DNA of 64,000 nucleotides from an uncultured Porphyromonadaceae bacterium (GTDB lineage Bacteria > Bacteroidota > Bacteroidia > Bacteroidales > Muribaculaceae), in contig UQUV01000008.1 of assembly GCA_900544305.1 (NCBI GenBank), positions 1-64,000 of the forward strand. Direction: 5' to 3'. Every line of letters starts with the position of its first letter. The stretch's first letter is position 1. The position numbers and the translations under genes are program-made. Below the pieces are notes generated by a model, which worked only from the letters and a program-made list of their open reading frames with translations, was not told where the DNA came from and did no database searches. Positions 35,139 through 42,308 of this stretch are shown in pieces.

Positions 35139-36212
35139 ATGAACAGATTCGGACTACACTATACAGTTACCACCTTCGGCGAATCGCACGGCGAAGCCAT
35201 TGGCGGTGTCATCGACGGAATGCCGGCGGGCATTGCCATCGATTTGGAAAAAATCCAGAAGGAACTCGACCGGCGAAAACCGGGACAGTCGAAAATCGTC
35301 ACTCCGCGCAAGGAAAACGACCGTGTGCGCGTGCTGTCCGGACTGTTTGAAGGCGTGACAACCGGCACATCGATAGGCTTCATCGTGGAAAACGAGAACC
35401 AGCACTCGTCGGATTACGAAAACATCCGCCACACGTTCCGCCCGTCGCATGCCGACTACACTTATACGACCAAATACGGAATCCGCGACCATCGCGGAGG
35501 AGGACGCTCGTCGGCACGCGAAACGATAGCCCGTGTCGTAGCCGGAGCATTTGCCCGTCAGGCATTGGAGCAAGCCGGCATAAAGATTTACGCCTATACC
35601 TCACAAGTGGGCGACATAGCTCTCGACAACGACTACACGCGCTACAATCCGGAACTGATTGAAACGAACGACGTGCGCTGTCCCGACCCGGAAAAAGCGG
35701 CACAGATGTATACGCTCATCGACCAAGTCAGAAGCGAAGGCGACACCATAGGCGGCGTAGTGACCTGCGTCGTGAAAGGCGTTCCCGTCGGGCTGGGCGA
35801 ACCCGTATTCGACAAGCTCCACGCACGCCTTGCCTATGCCATGATGGGCATCAACGCCGCAAAAGGGTTTGAATACGGAATGGGATTTGCCGGTGTAGGC
35901 CGTCGCGGAAGCGAAATGAACGACGCGTTCCGCACGGACAACGGAAAAGTGACCACCGCTTCCAACCACTCCGGCGGCATACAGGGAGGCATTTCCAACG
36001 GCGAGGACATCTATTTCCGCGTTGCCTTCAAGCCGGTAGCCACCCTACTGAAAGATGTGGCAACCATCGACGACTGCGGCAACGAAACCACCCTGCACGC
36101 CAAAGGCCGCCACGACCCGTGCGTGCTGCCACGTGCCGTACCCATTGTAGAGGCAATGGCGGCAATGGTGCTGTTCGACATGCTGCTCATCAACCGTTCC
36201 AGCCGTTTTTAA
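35139..36212 (+). CDS. aroC: Chorismate synthase
   Basis: The 357-residue enzyme makes chorismate from EPSP using reduced FMN, the last common step of aromatic synthesis. It carries all signature patches: GLHYTVTTFGESHGEAIGGV, RRKPGQSKIVTPRKENDRV, GIRDHRGGGRSSARETIARV, GFAGVGRRGSEMND and CGNETTLHAKGRHDPCVLPR. The start MNRFGLHY is set by homology; an upstream frame extension runs into ybaK. The radical-SAM gene follows after four bases. Confidence 0.96.
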   Translation: MNRFGLHYTVTTFGESHGEAIGGVIDGMPAGIAIDLEKIQKELDRRKPGQSKIVTPRKENDRVRVLSGLFEGVTTGTSIGFIVENENQHSSDYENIRHTFRPSHADYTYTTKYGIRDHRGGGRSSARETIARVVAGAFARQALEQAGIKIYAYTSQVGDIALDNDYTRYNPELIETNDVRCPDPEKAAQMYTLIDQVRSEGDTIGGVVTCVVKGVPVGLGEPVFDKLHARLAYAMMGINAAKGFEYGMGFAGVGRRGSEMNDAFRTDNGKVTTASNHSGGIQGGISNGEDIYFRVAFKPVATLLKDVATIDDCGNETTLHAKGRHDPCVLPRAVPIVEAMAAMVLFDMLLINRSSRF

Positions 36213-36216
36213 GCCT

Positions 36217-37155
36217 ATGGAAGAACAGAAACCCTACTACGACTTCGGAGAATTTCTGAAAAAGCATTTCTCCGTGAAGGTTCAGAAAATAGCCATCAAT
36301 GCGGGCTTCACCTGCCCCAACCGCGACGGACTGAAAGGAACCGGAGGCTGCACCTACTGCAACAACCAGACTTTCAACCCTGACTACTGCCAGCCGGAAC
36401 TGACCGTCACGCAACAGTTGGAAAAAGGAAAACAGTTTTTTGCTCGGAAATATCCTGAGATGAAGTATCTTGCATATTTTCAGGCATATACGAACACCTA
36501 CGCCGAATTGCCACGACTGACAGCCATGTACGAAGAGGCACTGGCTGTGCCCGATGTCGTAGGCATCATCATCGGCACACGCCCCGACTGCATGCCCGAC
36601 AGCCTGCTCGACTATCTGGAAGCGCTGTCGAAAAAGACGTTCGTACTGGTGGAATACGGAGCGGAAACCGCAGACAATGCCACGCTGCTTACCATCAACC
36701 GCGGACACACATGGGAAGACACCGTCAATGCCGTACAGCGCACGAATGCCAGACATATCCTCTGCGGCCTGCACCTCATTCTCGGACTTCCGGGTGAAGA
36801 CGAAGCCACCGTCATGCGCACCGCCGATGCCGTTTCGGCCCTACCTATCGACACACTGAAGCTCCATCAGCTGCAGCTCATCAAAGGCACACGGCTTGCC
36901 AACCAGGTGGCACGCGGCGAACTGTCCGTACCGTCGTGGACAGCCGAGGAATACATCGATTTGTGTCTGAAATTCCTGTCACGCACCCGCCCCGACATTG
37001 CCGTGGAACGATTCGTATCGCAGTCGCCCGACCATTTGCTCATATCACCGCGTTGGGGGTTGAAAAACTACGAATTTACCAACAAACTCAATGCTGAAAT
37101 ACGCCGCCGGCACATCGTGCAGGGACAAACCTACAACGGAAAGCAAACTTTTTAG
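36217..37155 (+). CDS. TIGR01212-family radical SAM protein (YhcC-like)
   Basis: The 312-residue protein has the radical-SAM cluster motif in the family form GFTCPNRDGLKGTGGCTYC (Cys-x14-Cys-x2-Cys), then the SAM-binding parts VGIIIGTRPDCMPDS and LVEYGAETADNATLLTINRG, and HLILGLPGEDEATVMRTA. This is the YhcC family, whose reaction is unknown. Its position directly behind aroC suggests cotranscription only. Confidence 0.88.
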   Translation: MEEQKPYYDFGEFLKKHFSVKVQKIAINAGFTCPNRDGLKGTGGCTYCNNQTFNPDYCQPELTVTQQLEKGKQFFARKYPEMKYLAYFQAYTNTYAELPRLTAMYEEALAVPDVVGIIIGTRPDCMPDSLLDYLEALSKKTFVLVEYGAETADNATLLTINRGHTWEDTVNAVQRTNARHILCGLHLILGLPGEDEATVMRTADAVSALPIDTLKLHQLQLIKGTRLANQVARGELSVPSWTAEEYIDLCLKFLSRTRPDIAVERFVSQSPDHLLISPRWGLKNYEFTNKLNAEIRRRHIVQGQTYNGKQTF

Positions 37156-37200
37156 CCAATATATTGTTTTTATTAATGGATAATAACTAAAGTACAACCA

Positions 37201-37692
37201 ATGAAAGCGAAGATTGAAATAACAGAAGCCGACCTCAACTATCTGAAAATAGCCTCCGAAGCCTCAATGAAAAGTGTAGAAAATGGCGGAGGACCGTTTG
37301 GTGCAGTCATTGTAAAGGACGGAGAAGTGGTAGTGACAGCTTCCAACTCGGTTACCATAGACAACGACCCGACAGCACACGCAGAAGTGAACGCCATCCG
37401 TGCCGCCTGCAAGAAGCTCGGCACATTCAAACTCGACGGATGCTACATTTACAGTTCCTGCGAGCCGTGCCCGATGTGTCTGAGTGCCCTCTATTGGGCA
37501 GGCGTGGCACGCATCTATTATGGAAACACCAAAGAAGATGCCGACGCCATCGACTTTAGCGACAAGTTCATCTACGACGAACTCGACAAACCAAAGGAAG
37601 ATCGCTCCATCCCATGCATCCATATCCCCAACACAGACACCATCGAAGCCTTCCGTGCATGGGAAGCCAAAGAAGACAAAACGGAATATTAA
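37201..37692 (+). CDS. Nucleoside/guanine deaminase (CDA superfamily)
   Basis: The 163-residue zinc enzyme has the cytidine-deaminase-fold motifs PTAHAEVNAIRAACKKLG (His and catalytic Glu) and SSCEPCPMCLSALYWAGV (two zinc cysteines). NGGGPFGAVIVKDGEVV and the C-terminal EDKTEY-type end fit guanine deaminase of the bacterial GuaD group better than TadA. It would convert guanine to xanthine. It lies 45 bases after the radical-SAM gene and is closed by the terminator at 37718. Confidence 0.85.
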   Translation: MKAKIEITEADLNYLKIASEASMKSVENGGGPFGAVIVKDGEVVVTASNSVTIDNDPTAHAEVNAIRAACKKLGTFKLDGCYIYSSCEPCPMCLSALYWAGVARIYYGNTKEDADAIDFSDKFIYDELDKPKEDRSIPCIHIPNTDTIEAFRAWEAKEDKTEY

Positions 37693-37717
37693 ACCACCAC
37701 ATAGTAACAACAACGGC

Positions 37718-37760
37718 GGAATGAAGTCAACCAAGATTTCATTCCGCCGTTTTATCACAA
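37718..37760 (+). terminator. Terminator after the deaminase gene
   Basis: AACGGCGGAATGAA pairs with TTCATTCCGCCGTT and is followed by TTATC. Confidence 0.8.
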
Positions 37761-37799
37761 CAGTTTACAAAGCACATTATCCGTATTCCACAAAATCAA

Positions 37800-37834
37800 A
37801 AAAGGCACTTCCCATTTGCCGGGAAATGCCTTTC
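37800..37834 (-). terminator. Terminator of the minus-strand 209-residue gene
   Basis: AAAGGCA-TTCCC and GGGAA-TGCCTTT form the stem; on the minus strand it is followed by TTTTTTGATTTTG. Confidence 0.75.
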
Positions 37835-37858
37835 TAAATCGTGCTTGCCGTTTTCTTT

Positions 37859-38488
37859 TTACGAACGAGCAAAATACTGGAACGCATCGTCGAACATACG
37901 ATACAGTTCCGTCTGCGAACCGAGTGTTGCAGTCACCCCATCCACATTCCGCCGGATTCTTTCTTCTAACAGTTCATCATTGCTTTCCTGAGCCTGCGCC
38001 AATTCGTAGCCAAGACTTGCTCCGGCGTTTCCATAGTCGTAAAATTCCTTCAACGATTCAGCTTCCTGTTCGCTCCGCTGTTCCTTGTAGCGCCAGAATG
38101 TGGCATAAAATGCTGCATCTATATCAGCCAGCGTAATTAGGTCCTGCGTTTGCAGGGCAGCCTTCCGCACCTCGACAAACAAACGTGCATCAGTCTCCGG
38201 ATTCTGCAACTCCAGAACGGAATCCGAAAAAGTTTTCGACAATATGTTCATCTGACTTCCACTACGGTATTTGGACAACAATTCACCCAACTGCTCATAA
38301 AAAAGATCAGCCGAATCCTCATTCCCTTCCTGCCGCGCCGCGTTGTACGATCGGCTCAGTTTTTCACCTTCAAAATGCAAACTGTCAAGTGACAAACCTT
38401 TGTTTACGTCAAATTCCTCACCACTGGCAGACATTGTACTTCCTGCCATGGCTGCAATAATGGCAATTGTTTTCAATGAGTCTTTCAT
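37859..38488 (-). CDS. Exported helical protein of unknown function
   Basis: The 209-residue product begins MKDSLKTIAIIAAMAGSTMSASGEE, which looks like a signal peptide, and is otherwise acidic and predicted all-helical, with long stretches such as EQLGELLSKYRSG and EEQRSEQEAESLKEF-like segments. It is not recognised. It stands alone on the minus strand between two terminators and an AT-rich region. Confidence 0.65.
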   Translation of the reverse strand: MKDSLKTIAIIAAMAGSTMSASGEEFDVNKGLSLDSLHFEGEKLSRSYNAARQEGNEDSADLFYEQLGELLSKYRSGSQMNILSKTFSDSVLELQNPETDARLFVEVRKAALQTQDLITLADIDAAFYATFWRYKEQRSEQEAESLKEFYDYGNAGASLGYELAQAQESNDELLEERIRRNVDGVTATLGSQTELYRMFDDAFQYFARS

Positions 38489-38893
38489 AGTGATTTTCGC
38501 GGTAATGTAAAAATCAAACCTATCCTTCTCTGAAGTAAACCTTTGTTTACCTCGAGCAAATATAATATAAATCTTTTTAATTCACAAGTATTTACGACGA
38601 TTTATTTTACTGTTTAATTTATCTTTTACAACAGATAGATACCCCAAGATAGTCTAATTTGAAAACAAATTTCCATTCGCCTCTCCACTTACTCGTTCTA
38701 TATTTGTAGAAGATAGGAAACGTCTTAGAATAAAACTCAAATAAATTGTTTTTTGCTTTCTTCTAATATCTCTTTGGATAAGATAGGAGGCGGCTCAGCA
38801 TAATCAAACTTGAAAACTCCGTTTTCATTTGTCCCTGCTCTCACCTTTATATATCTTTGTCGCATATTTAACACCTCAACGAAAATGACACAA
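38489..38893 (+). promoter_or_regulatory. Regulatory region with tandem degenerate promoter repeats (copy B intact)
   Basis: No gene is seen. GTAAAC-CTTT-GTTTAC (38535-38550) is a palindrome behind the minus-strand gene's start. From 38636 three units follow each other: 38636-38711 (AGATACCCCAAGATAGTCTA, GAAAAC, ends TATATTTG), 38710-38782 (AGATAGGAAACGTCTTAGAA, ends TCTCTTTG) and 38781-38860 (AGATAGGAGGCGGCTCAGCA, ends TATCTTTG). The last is intact: GAAAAC-TCC-GTTTTC (38812-38826), TTTG (38828-38831), 20 bases, TATCTTTG (38852-38859). It drives the lipoprotein gene at 38894. Confidence 0.7.
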
Positions 38894-39643
38894 ATGAAAA
38901 AATGTTATACCACGTTGGTTTTACTGGCAATAGCTCTAACCATTCCGTCTTGCAGCGAAGAACCGGAACCAACCAACGAGGACGTTGTTTTTCTCAACAT
39001 TACCTACAAAGACAAACTCTACAAATCTATCCCGACAACATACGGCAAAGACGGACAGTTTATCTTTCATGACAGGGAATTTTCAGATGTCTACAATACA
39101 GAAATATCCCCAATGCCCTCCCTCTCCATTTTCATGGCAGATGACCATAATATCGAATTCTACAGCAGTTTGGAAGAAACATTTGAAACAAAAAAGCTGG
39201 ATGAAGTCAGCGACATTCCGACACGTTTGCCACAGACACGCGTCAACAACGTGTTCGGAAATGTCACTCTGTTTGAAAAGAACGACTTCAAAGGTATGAA
39301 TCTCATATTCCATTTGGACAAACCTCACCAAGTATATTCAGTCCGTGATTTTACAGACGATCCCTTCCACTTTAATAACAATTGCTCGTCACTTACACTG
39401 ACAAACAATCTTCCAGACAGTCATGATCAATTTATCATAATCAACGGATACTCCTGTTCTTGTGCCGATATTTCCGTCGTTTTTGTCGGATATGACGACA
39501 AAAACTTTACAGGTCATACAATTGTCTGCGTTGCCCAATCAAACCGGTACAATACATATGAACATCTTCCCGGATTCAATAACCGACTCAGCTCTTTCAA
39601 ATTATTCATGGCGAAAGATGGGCAATATTATACGCATTATTAA
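38894..39643 (+). CDS. Lipoprotein with a beta/gamma-crystallin-like domain
   Basis: From MKKCYTTLVLLAIALTIPSC (lipobox IPSC, Cys20) the protein has 249 residues. A start at 38810 lies in the promoter and is rejected; ATG 38885 is a close alternative. Residues 120-240 hold two Greek-key-like halves: VTLFEKNDFKGMN ... FNNNCSSLTL and VFVGYDDKNFTGH ... GFNNRLSSFKLF. Each ends in the Ca2+-binding signature (N/D)(N/D)xx(S/T)S, here NNNCSS (161-166) and NNRLSS (229-234). The N-terminal 100 residues are not recognised. Probably a Ca2+-binding surface lipoprotein; the fold call rests on motifs only. Confidence 0.75.
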   Translation: MKKCYTTLVLLAIALTIPSCSEEPEPTNEDVVFLNITYKDKLYKSIPTTYGKDGQFIFHDREFSDVYNTEISPMPSLSIFMADDHNIEFYSSLEETFETKKLDEVSDIPTRLPQTRVNNVFGNVTLFEKNDFKGMNLIFHLDKPHQVYSVRDFTDDPFHFNNNCSSLTLTNNLPDSHDQFIIINGYSCSCADISVVFVGYDDKNFTGHTIVCVAQSNRYNTYEHLPGFNNRLSSFKLFMAKDGQYYTHY

Positions 39644-39971
39644 TGCAATCAAGCTATCTCGCCATAAGTCCAACAATACAACCACTCTGTAAGGTACATT
39701 CGTACTCCAAACGAAAGACAAACACATAAAAACAAACTATTAAATTCCTAGTGAAATATACTCAGTTCCCTTACTTTCACCCACAACTGAAAATAAAAAC
39801 TACGACAGTTCTAATACAACCTTTTGCAATTTCACACGCATTTAATAAATCAACATATATCTATATTTTTTACATTTACAACAAAGGCCATTTCAAATAA
39901 TAAAAAAATAGACACAGAACAACAATAATAGTTAAATTACATATATATTTGTTTATTTTTTAAATTATCTA
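39644..39971. other. AT-rich intergenic region
   Basis: No gene, hairpin or repeat stands out in this stretch before the next promoter. Frames are short and closed. Confidence 0.5.
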
Positions 39972-39979
39972 TACATTTG
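39948..39979 (+). promoter_or_regulatory. Promoter of the 148-residue lipoprotein
   Basis: TTTG (39948-39951), 20 bases, TACATTTG (39972-39979). The leader is about 55 bases. Confidence 0.75.
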
Positions 39980-40037
39980 CCGCAAAGTAAGCATGCTTAT
40001 TAGTGATTTGTTTTTTAAAATTAATTTCATTACATCT

Positions 40038-40484
40038 ATGAAACATTTATTTTCAAAATTGCTAATGCCGGTAATTGCAATAACAGTTGTCTCCTGCAGT
40101 AATGATGAGTGGATAGAAGTCCAACACGGTAGCCTCCGAGATGCCGAATATTCAGGAAAGAATTTGGAGGTATATCTTAACGGCCAACCGGCCAACGTTA
40201 CGTCTGTTATCATTGACTGTGAACAGGATCTGGAAAAGACAACCGTTGAACGCACCGACTCATCTGTAAATATCATCACCTACTACTATCTCACAGCCAC
40301 CATCAAAGATTTTCCGGAAAAAGAAGAGACATTGGAACTTCACACCATTATGGACGATTACAGCACATTTGAAGGAGAAATCCAATTGCACGGAAAATGG
40401 CACGAATATCACGCTGAATTCACCGACGATCCGTACATTCGCCCGGAAAACCAACAGCTAATTATTCGTTTCACTGAGAAATGA
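40038..40484 (+). CDS. Small lipoprotein of unknown function
   Basis: From MKHLFSKLLMPVIAITVVSCS the 148-residue product has a lipoprotein signal (lipobox VVSC). The mature part alternates beta strands (LEVYLNGQPANVTSVIIDCE, NIITYYYLTATIKDFPEKEE, EGEIQLHGKWHEYHAEF) and looks like a compact calycin-like or Ig-like fold, but no family is recognised. Single gene closed by the terminator at 40548. Fits the run of small envelope proteins in this zone. Confidence 0.7.
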   Translation: MKHLFSKLLMPVIAITVVSCSNDEWIEVQHGSLRDAEYSGKNLEVYLNGQPANVTSVIIDCEQDLEKTTVERTDSSVNIITYYYLTATIKDFPEKEETLELHTIMDDYSTFEGEIQLHGKWHEYHAEFTDDPYIRPENQQLIIRFTEK

Positions 40485-40547
40485 TGCAATTTCAACATTC
40501 ATCGAACAAACGACATAAGCAACAATAATCCAACAGTTTATCATAAG

Positions 40548-40590
40548 ACAGCCTCTTTCTGTAAAAATTACAGAAAGAGGCTGTTGTTTG
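40548..40590. terminator. Bidirectional terminator
   Basis: ACAGCCTCTTTCTGT (40548-40562) and ACAGAAAGAGGCTGT (40570-40584) form a perfect 15-base stem followed by TGTTTG; serves the lipoprotein gene and, inverted, the esterase gene. Confidence 0.85.
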
Positions 40591-40625
40591 TCATAGGAAA
40601 CGGATTTAGAAATTTGATTAACCTC

Positions 40626-41438
40626 TCACCTTCTTATCCTTTCATGGTCGGCCACGAACTTGAGCAGCAAAGGAAATCCGGGCTGCGCCATTCCTCCGTG
40701 GTCGTATCCGTCCAGTTCATAAAGCGTAACATCGGGATGGCCCACCAGTTTGAGCATGCGCCAGAAATAGGCCTGTTCCTCGTAGCGCCCGTAAAGCTCC
40801 AGTTCGCGGTCGCCGGAAATAATCAGCATCGGAGCACAGTCCTTTCTGACATGGTAGAGCGGAGCCGATTTGTCAATTGTAGGCTGCAAAGCATCAAGTC
40901 CCTGATGACGGCGGGTTTCAAAATGGGTAATAGCCTGTCCGCTGAACGGAATTAGTCCGGCAATGCGGTCGGCATCAATGCCGTATTTTTCCAAATAGCT
41001 TTTGTCAAGCCCTATCATACTGGTCAGATAGCCTCCTGCCGAATGGCCTGCCACATAAATGGCCGTCGTGTCGCCACCATATTTGGCAATATTGTTGAAA
41101 GTCCATGCCACGGCAGCCGCAGCATCGTCGACAATCTGTTCCGTACTTACCTTAGGCGAAAGCCGATATTCCACTCCGACTACAATGTTTTTACCATTCA
41201 GCAACGCCTGAGGCAATTCGCGGCTTCCGGAAGTCAGTCCTCCGCCGTGAAACCAAACGATAACCGGACACCCGGCCGCCTGTTCAGGCACCGCAATATC
41301 AAGCACACACATCTTCCCGGCATAGTCGTCGGTGACAGCCGAACGATAGCCTATTCCTTTTTCCACACGCATCTCCCCTGCTGAAGCCAACAGCACACTG
41401 CCTGCAAGCAGGACAACACTCAACAATTTTCCAAACAT
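40626..41438 (-). CDS. Secreted alpha/beta hydrolase (esterase/carboxylesterase-like)
   Basis: The 270-residue protein has a signal peptide (MFGKLLSVVLLAGSVLLASAG). The fold is HSL/esterase-like: oxyanion motif WFHGGGLTSG, GVEYRLSP, the nucleophile elbow VAGHSAGGYL (Ser), then ISGDRELELYG with the acidic residue and YDHGGMAQPG with the His. It probably cleaves an ester in the periplasm; the substrate is unknown. Divergently oriented from the SDR gene. Confidence 0.85.
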   Translation of the reverse strand: MFGKLLSVVLLAGSVLLASAGEMRVEKGIGYRSAVTDDYAGKMCVLDIAVPEQAAGCPVIVWFHGGGLTSGSRELPQALLNGKNIVVGVEYRLSPKVSTEQIVDDAAAAVAWTFNNIAKYGGDTTAIYVAGHSAGGYLTSMIGLDKSYLEKYGIDADRIAGLIPFSGQAITHFETRRHQGLDALQPTIDKSAPLYHVRKDCAPMLIISGDRELELYGRYEEQAYFWRMLKLVGHPDVTLYELDGYDHGGMAQPGFPLLLKFVADHERIRR

Positions 41439-41551
41439 ACGCTTTTCGTTTTTTGAAGAAAGTTACAGCATTGCTGACAATTTATGAGATTTTCGCATGT
41501 TAAAATTTTATAATGTAAACAAGACTGACCTTTCGGTAAAAACATTGGTAG

Positions 41552-41559
41552 TATCTTTG
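41552..41559 (+). promoter_or_regulatory. -7 box with near-leaderless start of the SDR gene
   Basis: TATCTTTG ends only five bases before the ATG at 41565, so transcription would start at or within a base or two of the start codon. Confidence 0.55.
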
Positions 41560-41564
41560 AAACT

Positions 41565-42299
41565 ATGAAACGAGCAGTTGTAATCGGAGCCACCTCCGGC
41601 ATCGGAAAAGAAGTGGCACGCCTCTTATGGGAAAAGGGCTGGACTGTCGGCATTGCCGGCCGTCGGCAGTCGCTGTTGGAACAGTTTGCAAAGGATTGCG
41701 GCGAACGGATTTTCACGCAAGCCCTTGACGTGACCGACGAAAACGCCGGCAAACTCATGCTTGAACTGTTGGAACGCATGGGCGGAGCCGACCTCATCTT
41801 TCTGTCGTCGGGCATCGGCAGCCAAAACCCGAATCTCGACCCGGAAACAGAATTGCGCACCGTGCAGACCAATTCCGTAGGTTTCGTGCGCATGATTACT
41901 GCCGCATTCAACTATTTCAAGGCGAACGGCGGCGGACACATTGCCGCCATCAGTTCCATCGCCGGAACAAAAGGGCTGGGAATCGCCCCGGCCTATTCCG
42001 CTACCAAACGGATGCAGAACACCTATATCCAATGCCTTGCACAACTGTCGGCAATGGAAAAGGCGAATATCCGCTTTACGGACATCCGCCCGGGATTTGT
42101 CGACACCGACCTGCTGAAATCCGGGAAATTCCCATTGCTGATGAAGCCCGACTATGTGGCACGCCGCATCGTGAAGGCAGTCGAACGCAAACGCCGCGTA
42201 GCTGTCATCGACTGGAAATACAGCATCGTTGTCGCTCTTTGGAGAATGATTCCCCGCTGCATCTGGGAACGAATGAACGTAAAAAACAAATCAAAATAG
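41565..42299 (+). CDS. SDR-family NAD(P)-dependent oxidoreductase
   Basis: The 244-residue enzyme shows the Rossmann motif VVIGATSGIGKEVARLL, RR after strand 2 (NADPH preference), the structural SSGIGSQ-type segment, the catalytic Ser in AAISSIAGTKG and YSATK (Tyr-x3-Lys). The substrate is not evident. The tricorn-like protease gene follows after nine bases, so the two probably share a transcript. Confidence 0.88.
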   Translation: MKRAVVIGATSGIGKEVARLLWEKGWTVGIAGRRQSLLEQFAKDCGERIFTQALDVTDENAGKLMLELLERMGGADLIFLSSGIGSQNPNLDPETELRTVQTNSVGFVRMITAAFNYFKANGGGHIAAISSIAGTKGLGIAPAYSATKRMQNTYIQCLAQLSAMEKANIRFTDIRPGFVDTDLLKSGKFPLLMKPDYVARRIVKAVERKRRVAVIDWKYSIVVALWRMIPRCIWERMNVKNKSK

Positions 42300-42308
42300 A
42301 AACCACCA

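Noticed and set aside
38810..38893. Upstream start for the crystallin-like lipoprotein
   Set aside because: It lies inside the promoter hairpin and -33/-7 boxes and would remove the lipoprotein signal from the N-terminus.
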